Source: Flavisolibacter ginsenosidimutans
Lineage (GTDB): Bacteria; Bacteroidota; Bacteroidia; Chitinophagales; Chitinophagaceae
Direction: 5' to 3'
Length of the DNA stretch: 64,000 nucleotides
NCBI RefSeq assembly: GCF_007970805.1
Contig: NZ_CP042433.1
Span: 4,712,001 to 4,776,000, forward strand
Positions 24,145 to 31,670 of this stretch are shown piece by piece (the first letter of the stretch is position 1; every line of letters begins with the position of its first letter). The notes below the pieces were generated by a model. That model was not told the DNA's origin, made no database searches, and worked only from the letters and a program-made list of their open reading frames with translations. The position numbers and the translations under genes were made by a program.

Positions 24145-25243
24145 GCTCTTTTTTCCAGTGAAGAATGCCGCCTTTGAGGCTGTAAATTTTTTTCGATGGT
24201 CCAAAAGTAGCTGATAAAAGTTTGGCGGCTTCGCGGCTTCTTTTACCTGATTGACAAAACAAAACGAGTATGTCATTCTGAAACGCGAACGCATTTTCCT
24301 TTAGCTGCGTTAAAGGCAGTTTTGTGTGTTGAAATTCTTTCACCAAAGGTTGTTCCCCTTCTTCCCGCACATCAATAATCGTGGTTTGTTTGTCGTGAAA
24401 AAATCTTTCAAAAGCATCGTTGTCAATTTCTTCAGCATCGCTGGTTGTGCCGCACAACCATTCGTAATCTCTTTGCTCAAAATCGTTCGCGTCTTTTGGC
24501 AGCAGTAACTCCGTTTCTTCTCTTGCGTTCAAGCCAAACACAAAGCTGTCGTGTGTGAGTGCGTTGTAGGTGAGAAGCTGGTTAACGAGCGGCTTGCCCA
24601 TACCGGTTATTAGCTTGATTGTTTCCGTTGCCTGCATCGTTCCAACAAGGCCTGGTAATACGCCAAGCACGCCAGCCTCGGCACAATTTAGAACACCGCC
24701 GTGAACAGGCGGCTGTGGAAAAAGATCGCGATAGTTAACCGCGTTGTCGCCTGCATTAAATATTGCGACTTGTCCTTCAAATTGCGCAACAGCGCCGTAA
24801 AGGAGTGGCTTGCCCAAGAGCACACAGGCATCGTTAATAAGATAGCGGGTGGCGAAATTATCCGTGCCGTCCAAAACAAAATCATAGCTGCTGAAAAGTT
24901 CCAGCGCATTCTGTGTCGTTAAACGAAAAGGATACGCGTTGATCTGCACCGAAGGGTTCATTTCGTGCAAACGCTTTGCCGCTACTTCTGCTTTTGATAA
25001 GCCAATATCAGTTGTTGTAAAAAGAATTTGCCGGTGAAGATTGTGCAAGGTTACGACGTCATCATCCACAATGCCAACGGTTCCCACACCGGCGGCAACG
25101 AGGTATTGCAAAGCCGGACAACCCAATCCACCGGCGCCGACAACCAGAGCTTTTGCACGCAAAAGTTTTTCCTGTCCTTCTTCGCCAAAGCCTTCAAGAA
25201 TGATTTGCCGTTGATAACGTTCGTATGAATAAGGCTCGTTCAT
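24128..25243 (-). CDS. MoeB/ThiF-type adenylyltransferase with C-terminal rhodanese domain
   Basis: 371 aa. Residues ~1-245 form an E1-like domain that adenylates the C-terminal GG of MoaD: VVGAGGLGCPALQYLVAAGVG, DDDVVTLHNLHRQILF and DGTDNFATRYLINDAC. A rhodanese domain follows (~270-365): IDVREEGEQ and the loop LVLFCQSGKRSREAAKLL with active Cys, which can supply sulfur as persulfide. The domain order matches MOCS3-like proteins, so activation and sulfuration of MoaD are probably combined. The zinc Cys pairs of classical MoeB are not obvious. It lies 2 nt after moaD. Confidence 0.92.
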   Translation of the reverse strand: MNEPYSYERYQRQIILEGFGEEGQEKLLRAKALVVGAGGLGCPALQYLVAAGVGTVGIVDDDVVTLHNLHRQILFTTTDIGLSKAEVAAKRLHEMNPSVQINAYPFRLTTQNALELFSSYDFVLDGTDNFATRYLINDACVLLGKPLLYGAVAQFEGQVAIFNAGDNAVNYRDLFPQPPVHGGVLNCAEAGVLGVLPGLVGTMQATETIKLITGMGKPLVNQLLTYNALTHDSFVFGLNAREETELLLPKDANDFEQRDYEWLCGTTSDAEEIDNDAFERFFHDKQTTIIDVREEGEQPLVKEFQHTKLPLTQLKENAFAFQNDILVLFCQSGKRSREAAKLLSATFGPSKKIYSLKGGILHWKKEHGTKA

Positions 25244-25245
25244 AA

Positions 25246-25482
25246 TTAGCCGCCGCTGAAAGGCGGAAGAAGCGCAACCGTTGCGTTGTTCTCAAGTTGT
25301 GTTGGGCTTGTTATCATTTGTTTGTTTACAGCAACTGTGTAGTCAATGCTTTTTAACCGCGGAAATTTTGCTTCAAGGTCTTTTTTTAATTCTTCAGTAG
25401 AAGCAATGTCGTTTACAACAAAATTGCTTTTACCAATAATTTCGGTGATCACGCCAAAGGTCAACACGCTAATTTCTTTCAT
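25246..25482 (-). CDS. moaD: Molybdopterin synthase sulfur carrier subunit
   Basis: 78 aa ubiquitin-like protein ending in PPFSGG, the Gly-Gly tail that is adenylated and thiocarboxylated by the MoeB-like enzyme. It starts MKEISVLTFGVITEI. It sits between the TSUP transporter gene (3 nt apart) and the moeB-like gene (2 nt apart) in one operon, and it pairs with MoaE. Confidence 0.92.
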   Translation of the reverse strand: MKEISVLTFGVITEIIGKSNFVVNDIASTEELKKDLEAKFPRLKSIDYTVAVNKQMITSPTQLENNATVALLPPFSGG

Positions 25483-25485
25483 GGC

Positions 25486-26223
25486 TTATGCAGATGTAAA
25501 CAAGAGTTTATAAACGGCCAGTAACAGCACTGTGGCCAATACGTTTTTCAAAATCGTTTGCCGGAATTTCAACGCACCAAAATAAGCGCCGCACAAACCG
25601 CCAACGAAAGCGATGACAACAAAGAGAAACATGTCGTTTGTGAAGTGAATGCCTTTGGTCAGTTGGCCTGCCAGTCCGGAAAGCGAATTCACAAAAATGA
25701 ACAAGGCACTAATGGCCGCTGTTTGCTTTTGGTCGGTCCATTTCAACAGCAGCAAAACTGGCGATAGAAGAATGCCGCCGCCGATGCCGATCAATCCCGA
25801 TAAAAAACCAATCAAACCGCCAATCAAAAGCGATAAGGCAAAGCTGTTTTCTTTTTGCTCTTCCACGTTTGTGTTGCCAAAAAAGAAAAAACGGATGATG
25901 GGAACAAGCAACAAAATGCCCAGAATCTTTTTATAGATATGACCGTCCACAACCACCAATCCGCCCAAATAAGCCAGCGGAATGGAAGCCAGTGCAAAAG
26001 GCCAAAATACTTTCCAGCGAAAATGTCCGCTGCGGTAAAATTGAACGAACGATGTAAGCGAAACAAAAAGATTTAGCAACAAAGCCGTGGGCTTCATTAC
26101 AGCCGGCGTAATGCTAAACAAGGCCATCAACGCAAGATAGCCACTGGCGCCGCCGTGTCCAACCGAAGCGTATAAAAACGCGACGGTGAAAAGCAAAATA
26201 AAAAAAAGAAAATTTGCGTCCAT
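25486..26223 (-). CDS. TSUP-family (TauE/SafE) membrane permease
   Basis: 245 aa from the ATG at 26223 (MDANFLFFILLF); an in-frame ATG at 26247 would overlap moeA. There are seven or eight hydrophobic helices, with the family motif ASVGHGGASGYLAL near the N-terminus and the related second-half motif SGLIGIGGGILLSPVLLL. The family exports or imports sulfite, sulfonates, thiosulfate and similar small anions across the inner membrane. It is embedded in the Moco operon 5 nt after moeA and 3 nt before moaD, so a role in sulfur supply for MoaD or in anion traffic for the molybdoenzyme is plausible but unproven. Confidence 0.88.
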   Translation of the reverse strand: MDANFLFFILLFTVAFLYASVGHGGASGYLALMALFSITPAVMKPTALLLNLFVSLTSFVQFYRSGHFRWKVFWPFALASIPLAYLGGLVVVDGHIYKKILGILLLVPIIRFFFFGNTNVEEQKENSFALSLLIGGLIGFLSGLIGIGGGILLSPVLLLLKWTDQKQTAAISALFIFVNSLSGLAGQLTKGIHFTNDMFLFVVIAFVGGLCGAYFGALKFRQTILKNVLATVLLLAVYKLLFTSA

Positions 26224-26228
26224 GCGGC

Positions 26229-27416
26229 TTAAAGATAAGGCAGGCAAAGGATTTCAACGGTTTCGTCTTCTTTGTACTCTCTTGCTTCTTCGGGCAAAAC
26301 GACGAGACAGTTAGCGATTGAAAATGAACTGAGACGAAACGATTCCTGCGCCTGCAAAGGCAATGCACCGTCGGCTGTATACACTGCTTTTAAAAATTGC
26401 GTCAACGAAATTTTCTTTTTGAAATCTTGTTGCAAACGCACTTGCTTTCGTTCCAATAAATTTTTTCGACCGGTAAATTCTTCTATGGTCACGGTAACGT
26501 AATTGTAAAAGCAACTCAAGACTGATGCAGGATTGCCGGGCAAACCGAAAACAATTTTTTTACCTTTTGTTCCTGCGTACAAGGGCTTGCCGGGGCGCTG
26601 TGCTACTTTGTGAAACAATTGTTTTACACCGCAAGCTTTAGCAGCCTGCAAAACAAAATCATATTTACCTACGCTTACGCCGCCGGTAAGCAAAACGAGT
26701 TCGGCTTTTTTTAACGCTGCGTTGAGAGCTTCTTGTAAAATATTTACATCGTCTGTTACATGAGTTACCGCAACGCTGTTGATGCCGAGTTGTTGCAACG
26801 CTGTTTGCAGCATGACCGAATTTGATTCATACACTTGGCCGTGTTGAAGAGGCTTTCCCCGTTCCTGCAATTCATTTCCCGTAACAATGATGTGTGCCGA
26901 TGGCTTTGGATGAACGCTTACTTCAGCAACCCCAACACCCGCTAAAAAACCAATGGCTGCCGGTGAAAGAACAGTGCCTTTCCATAAAGCAATTTCATCT
27001 TTTTTAATTTCAGAACCTTCTGTCCGAACGTTGCTGCCTTTTTGCAGTGCTTCGTCTTTGACGATTAATTCATTGTTGAGGATTTCCGTTTTTTCCTGCA
27101 TCACCACTGTGTCCAAATCATTCGGTACGGCCGCGCCGGTGAAAATGCGAACGGCATTGTTTGGCGCAACGGAAACAGTTGCGGCATCACCCGCAGCAAC
27201 TTCGCCGCTGACGGTAAATTCTTTTGCCCGCAAATAATCGGCGTAACGAAACGCATAGCCATCCATTGCTGATTGCGGAAAGGACGGAACACTAACAAGT
27301 GCAAAAATGTCTTCGGCTAAAACAAGACCTAAAGCTTTTTGCAGCGGCAGGTTTACCGGCGAAAGAAGATTCGTGTGTAAACGAATTTGCGCAATGGCGT
27401 CTTTTACAGAAATCAT
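26229..27416 (-). CDS. moeA: Molybdopterin molybdenumtransferase
   Basis: 395 aa from MISVKDAIAQI (27416); an in-frame ATG at 27440 is an alternative. It inserts molybdate into adenylated molybdopterin in the cytoplasm. Motifs are SVPSFPQSAMDGYAFRY (~50), IFTGAAVPNDLDTVVMQE, AHIIVTGNEL, LLTGGVSVGKYDFV and FGLPGNPASVLSCFYNYV. The length is normal. It is placed between a helical protein of unknown function and the TSUP permease. Confidence 0.95.
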   Translation of the reverse strand: MISVKDAIAQIRLHTNLLSPVNLPLQKALGLVLAEDIFALVSVPSFPQSAMDGYAFRYADYLRAKEFTVSGEVAAGDAATVSVAPNNAVRIFTGAAVPNDLDTVVMQEKTEILNNELIVKDEALQKGSNVRTEGSEIKKDEIALWKGTVLSPAAIGFLAGVGVAEVSVHPKPSAHIIVTGNELQERGKPLQHGQVYESNSVMLQTALQQLGINSVAVTHVTDDVNILQEALNAALKKAELVLLTGGVSVGKYDFVLQAAKACGVKQLFHKVAQRPGKPLYAGTKGKKIVFGLPGNPASVLSCFYNYVTVTIEEFTGRKNLLERKQVRLQQDFKKKISLTQFLKAVYTADGALPLQAQESFRLSSFSIANCLVVLPEEAREYKEDETVEILCLPYL

Positions 27417-27479
27417 GTTCTGCAAAAATGATTGTTTCAATTGATGCCGCCGTCCTGCTTAAAAACTTTAGTCAACCAA

Positions 27480-27938
27480 TTATGCAGCGGCAATCAAAAC
27501 CTGCGGCGCGGCGGATTTCATTCTTGTCAGCAACCAGGATATTTGCCGCTCCGATTTTTTTTCCAGTTCGTCGCAAAGTTGCATTAGCTCTTTGTCGCGC
27601 AGGCCTTGCGCCGCTTGCCGCAAAATAATGGCCGATACGTTGGCTTCGTTCGCCATTAACCAGAGATCGTGCAAGTCGCGAAGAAGCGCCAGCGCACCTT
27701 TGCGGTTTTGTTCAAAAAAATCTTTCAGCAAGCGGTCGGGCTCGTTGTCTTTTTCTTCTGAATACTTTTCCGCAAAGGGTTTTATTTTCTCTACCAATAG
27801 CTGCGACCACGATGCCAGCAACTTGCACATTTCTTTAATGTCCGGTTCCGCGGCATGTTTTGCCGATACGAGCAAAAACGCTTCGGCCGAATCCTGCTGG
27901 CCTTTTTGCACGAGTTCAATGTAGGTTCCGATGTGCAT
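27480..27938 (-). CDS. Helical cytoplasmic protein of unknown function in Moco operon
   Basis: 152 aa, almost entirely predicted helix and rich in Leu, Glu, Lys and Ala, with no signal peptide. Segments such as LLASWSQLLVEKIKPFAEKY and LLRDLHDLWLMANEANVSAI look like a four-helix bundle. It ends AAPQVLIAAA. Its stop-to-start spacing with the molybdoenzyme gene is 1 nt, suggesting tight coupling, and moeA follows 63 nt later. It could be a maturation chaperone or small partner of the molybdoenzyme, but I do not recognise a TorD/NarJ signature. Confidence 0.8.
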   Translation of the reverse strand: MHIGTYIELVQKGQQDSAEAFLLVSAKHAAEPDIKEMCKLLASWSQLLVEKIKPFAEKYSEEKDNEPDRLLKDFFEQNRKGALALLRDLHDLWLMANEANVSAIILRQAAQGLRDKELMQLCDELEKKSERQISWLLTRMKSAAPQVLIAAA

Positions 27939-27939
27939 T

Positions 27940-30306
27940 TTACACCTCCATTTTTTGCGGTTGATCGTTCACCATGTTTAAGGCTTCGCCGATTTTGTGC
28001 AGCACGCCTTCCTTTGCTTTGCTCAGCTTCACGGCAGCGTATTTAAAATGCGGTTGCTTGCTTACAGCGTCCCATTCGGTAATGGTTAATTCGTTGGCCG
28101 CACGACTGCGTTCGGGATTGTCCCAATAGCCGTAATGAAACGGAATAAACACAACGCCTTTTTTAATGCCGCCAATTCTTGCGGGCTGTGTTACACTGCC
28201 GCGCCGCGATGCTACTTCAATCATGTCGCCTTCGGCAATGCCGAGTGCTGCGGCATCTTCTTCCGAAACCTGCACGTACGAATCCGGCGCGGCGTCGTAC
28301 AATTCTTTTGCACGTCCGGTTTTTGTGCGGGTGTGAAAATGGTAAACCAGTCGTCCCGTTGTTAGCCACAATGAATACTCTTCGTCCGGTGTCTCGTGCG
28401 GCGGAATGTATTCCGCAGGCTTGATGAAAGCTTTGCCTCTTGGATCAATTGCCTTGTAATCTTTCTCGGTGTGTGCGGCACCGGTTATCAAATCGTGCCC
28501 GTAGCTTTCGCTCTCTTCAATGGCAGTATTAAACATGCCGTCGGTGTAAATGTGCACAGCGCCGTCGGGATGCTTTTCGTTGCAGGGCCATTGTATGCCC
28601 GATCCGCCAGTAAGTTTTGCGTAGCTCATGCCCGTGTAATCGCAAGGCCTTCCGCGACTGCATTCTTTCCAGGCTTCAAAGGCTTCTTCGGGTGTGTTCC
28701 ATTTAATGAGCGGGTTCCCGTCTTTGTCGCAAAAGCCCATGCGCTTTGCGTAATCAAGAAAGATGTCAAAATCAGGCTTTGCTTCGCCCGGCGGTTCTAC
28801 GGCTTTGTGCGAAATGTGTACCGTTCGTGTGATGTTGGTAAATGTACCGGTCTTCTCACCCCATAACGCCGCAGGCAAAACAACATCCGCATAAACCGCT
28901 GTCTCCGTCATGAACGCATCCTGCACGATCACAAACAAATCTTCTTTCTCTAAGATTTTTCTGATGCGGCTTAACTCGGGTAAAGACACAGCCGGATTGG
29001 TGCCGCTGATCCACAGCATTTTGATGGAGCCTTGTTCGGCGTAACGCCAGATTTCCATTGCATGCGTCGGTGGCGCCCAATGCGGAATAATATCAGGATC
29101 AACGTTCCAAAGCTTTGCCAGTTGATTGATATGTTCTTTGTTGCCCCAGTTGCGAAAGCCCGGCAAATCGCCGTCGGCGCCGCACTCACGAGTGTTCTGT
29201 GAAGTTGGCTGTCCGTTCATTTGAAAGATGCCGCTGCCCGGTTTTCCAATCAATCCGCGAATGAGGTGAAGGTTGTTTATCTGCACCGCTGCCGCTGTGG
29301 CTTTCATGGATTGGTAAACGCCTTGCAAAGCAGTGGAGAGAAGCGTTGGTGTTTTGCCCAAGATATGTGCGGCCATGCGCAGCTTTTCCGATGACACGCC
29401 CGATATTTCTTCCACTTTCTCCGGCGTCCATTGGGCAACTGTTTTCTTCAACTCTTCGAAGCCTACCGTGTGTGCATTGATGTATTCTTCGTTAACATCA
29501 CCGGCTTGAATAATCAAATTCAAAAGACCGTTCAACACAGGAATGTTTGTGCCGGGCAAAGGATCAAGATGCACGTCAGCTTTTTCTGCCGTGGCGGTTT
29601 TGCGTGGGTCCATCACGATCAGCTTTGGCGGATTGGGACCTGCAAGCCGGTCTAGAATGCGCATCCACAACACGGTTTGTTGTGAAGCAATGTTGTGCCC
29701 AACCAAAAAGATGCAATCCGTATCGTCGATGTCTTTGTACGCACCGGGCTGTCCATCCGTACCGAACGAAACTTTCAACGCAGCAGCAGCGGTTGCCGTG
29801 CAAAGACGCGTGTTGCCATCCATGTGTGGCGTGCCGATGCCTGCTTTGCCAATCACCGCAAGCGTGTAATAATCTTCAATGAACAACTGCCCCGACGTGT
29901 AAAAGCCGATGCCAAGGCCTGTTTGTTTGTCAATGATTTTTTTTGATTGTTCGACAATCAAATTCATTGCTTCATTCCATGATGCTTCCACCAATTTTCC
30001 GTTTTTGCGAACCAGCGGCTTCGTCAACCTATCGGGACTGTTGTTGGCAATCCAACCGTACAATCCTTTTGGACCAAGACGGCCATAGTTGGAAATGTCC
30101 ACGCCGCGGCCGCGAACCCCGACGATTTTTCCGTCTTTCACACCAATGTCCAATCCGCAGCCGGTGGAGCAAAGTACACAAGCCGATTGCACCCAATGAT
30201 CAGGTTCTTCAATTGTGCGTTCGTCAATTCTTACAGGATAGTTTTCGCCTTTGTACGGGGTTCGCTCACCCCAAATGTCTTTGATGCTGTCGCGGGTTTG
30301 GTTCAT
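27940..30306 (-). CDS. Molybdopterin oxidoreductase, nitrate-reductase/formate-dehydrogenase-like
   Basis: 788 aa DMSO-reductase-family catalytic subunit without signal peptide, hence cytoplasmic. The N-terminal iron-sulfur motif has C-x2-C-x3-C in SACVLCSTGCGLDIG (~40-55), but the usual fourth Cys is Gly in YGRLGPKGLYGW. The Mo ligand is probably Cys in GNTRLCTATA (~170). The C-terminal cofactor-binding domain has TTGRLVYHFHTRTKTGR and FIPFHYGYWDN, ending near SKQPHFKYAAV as in NasA-type nitrate reductases. No ferredoxin or reductase subunit is nearby. It is the first gene of the Moco operon, so the pathway appears dedicated to it. The substrate (nitrate, formate or other) is not proven. Confidence 0.88.
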   Translation of the reverse strand: MNQTRDSIKDIWGERTPYKGENYPVRIDERTIEEPDHWVQSACVLCSTGCGLDIGVKDGKIVGVRGRGVDISNYGRLGPKGLYGWIANNSPDRLTKPLVRKNGKLVEASWNEAMNLIVEQSKKIIDKQTGLGIGFYTSGQLFIEDYYTLAVIGKAGIGTPHMDGNTRLCTATAAAALKVSFGTDGQPGAYKDIDDTDCIFLVGHNIASQQTVLWMRILDRLAGPNPPKLIVMDPRKTATAEKADVHLDPLPGTNIPVLNGLLNLIIQAGDVNEEYINAHTVGFEELKKTVAQWTPEKVEEISGVSSEKLRMAAHILGKTPTLLSTALQGVYQSMKATAAAVQINNLHLIRGLIGKPGSGIFQMNGQPTSQNTRECGADGDLPGFRNWGNKEHINQLAKLWNVDPDIIPHWAPPTHAMEIWRYAEQGSIKMLWISGTNPAVSLPELSRIRKILEKEDLFVIVQDAFMTETAVYADVVLPAALWGEKTGTFTNITRTVHISHKAVEPPGEAKPDFDIFLDYAKRMGFCDKDGNPLIKWNTPEEAFEAWKECSRGRPCDYTGMSYAKLTGGSGIQWPCNEKHPDGAVHIYTDGMFNTAIEESESYGHDLITGAAHTEKDYKAIDPRGKAFIKPAEYIPPHETPDEEYSLWLTTGRLVYHFHTRTKTGRAKELYDAAPDSYVQVSEEDAAALGIAEGDMIEVASRRGSVTQPARIGGIKKGVVFIPFHYGYWDNPERSRAANELTITEWDAVSKQPHFKYAAVKLSKAKEGVLHKIGEALNMVNDQPQKMEV

Positions 30307-30569
30307 ACAGTTTTCGTTGTGCGCACGAAACAGTGCTGGTTAAGAAGTGTTGAAAGAAATGTTGAGCTTCTACATTTTCGGATCGCAAGCCGATGGTTAC
30401 TCTGCATAAAAATTGTTCCAGCGGAAGGATGCAGAAAAGGAGAGAGGAATGAAATTTTTAGGAACAGCCTTGCTTTCTTCTTTGAGGAAACCGGTGCTGC
30501 AAATGCAGAACAAACAGAACATCAAAATGCCTTGTCTTTCCCAAACAATTGCAAACAACAAGTACGCCT

Positions 30570-31613
30570 ATGCTTAAGAAAAGCATTCAAACGCTTCCGT
30601 CTGCTTCTTTTGCATTGGTGATGGCAACCGGCATTATTGCTACCGCTTCGCAACTGCAAGGGTTCACTTTTGTGAGTACTGTGTTGTTCTGGCTGAATAA
30701 CCTTTTCTTTTTCGTCTTGTTGCTTCTTTTCATCGCAAGGTTGGCCCTGTTTTTTCCAACGGTGACTGCTGAACTTCGTTTGCACGAAAAGGGAACGGGT
30801 TTTCTAACCATCATTGCGAGTTCCTGCATTCTGGGAACCGAATACGCACAAGCGAAATCGGCTTACGGAATCGCTACAATGTTCTGGGTATTTGCAGGTG
30901 TTTTGTGGGTCGTTCTGGTTTATACTTTTTTAGCCGGCACCATTTTGAAAAGGCAGAAACCTTCGCCCGAAACGGGCATGAACGGAAGCTGGTTGTTGTT
31001 GATTGTTTGCACACAATCCGTATCCATTTTGGGAGGCGTTTTATCATCACACACATTACTTCAAACAGACGCCGTTTTGTGTATTTCCTTGCTGGCTTTT
31101 TTACTTGGCGTGATGTTGTATTTCATGCTCATTGCCATTGACCTTTATCGGCTTCTTTTCTTCCCCATGAAACCCGAAGAAGCCGTGCCTTCGTATTGGA
31201 TCAACATGGGTGCTGCCGCCATCACGGCGCTTTCCGGCATTACGCTTTCAAAAGGCATTCAAGGCCACGCGGTGTTTGGTGATCTTTATTCTTTTGTGAA
31301 AGCAATGTCGATCATGTTTTGGGCGATGGGCAGTTTCTGGATTCCGGTCATTCTTATCATGGACATTTGGCGGTACGCGGCAAAGAAGTGGCCATTGAAA
31401 TACGAAGCAGCCTTTTGGAGTTTGGTCTTTCCCTTGGGCATGTACACGGTTTGTAGCTGGCGGATGGAAGAGGTTTTGCCGTTACCGTTTTTGCAATCCA
31501 TAGCCAAAGTTTTTATTTATATCGCATGGGCAGCCTGGCTGGTAACGTTTATCGGCATGTGTGTTCAATTAGCCAAGCAAGTATTTAACCCATCGGTTTC
31601 AAACGAAAATTAA
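30570..31613 (+). CDS. SLAC1/TehA-type anion channel or TDT-family transporter
   Basis: 347 aa from the ATG at 30570 (MLKKSIQTLPSASFALVMAT). About ten hydrophobic helices, with the N-terminal PSASFALVMATGIIA and the helix region SYWINMGAAAITAL, both typical of TehA/SLAC1 proteins. Members of this family conduct nitrate, chloride, malate or sulfite. It is divergent from the molybdoenzyme operon with a 260-bp shared upstream region, which supports an anion-transport role for the same pathway, e.g. nitrate or nitrite. Confidence 0.85.
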   Translation: MLKKSIQTLPSASFALVMATGIIATASQLQGFTFVSTVLFWLNNLFFFVLLLLFIARLALFFPTVTAELRLHEKGTGFLTIIASSCILGTEYAQAKSAYGIATMFWVFAGVLWVVLVYTFLAGTILKRQKPSPETGMNGSWLLLIVCTQSVSILGGVLSSHTLLQTDAVLCISLLAFLLGVMLYFMLIAIDLYRLLFFPMKPEEAVPSYWINMGAAAITALSGITLSKGIQGHAVFGDLYSFVKAMSIMFWAMGSFWIPVILIMDIWRYAAKKWPLKYEAAFWSLVFPLGMYTVCSWRMEEVLPLPFLQSIAKVFIYIAWAAWLVTFIGMCVQLAKQVFNPSVSNEN

Positions 31614-31645
31614 AAGGCTATTCAAGTGTTTTGAATAGCCTTTTT
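31612..31645. terminator. Bidirectional terminator between convergent genes
   Basis: A 14-bp arm AAAAGGCTATTCAA and the matching TTGAATAGCCTTTT with a 5-nt loop, bordered by A-run and T-run. It serves the SLAC1-like gene (+) and the GH3 gene (-), starting within the stop codon of the former. Confidence 0.92.
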
Positions 31646-31670
31646 GAAAACTAAAATTTCGTTGCGGATC

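Noticed and set aside
27480..27938. NarJ/TorD chaperone
   Set aside because: Helical and well placed, but none of the family signature residues could be identified, so it was left as unknown.
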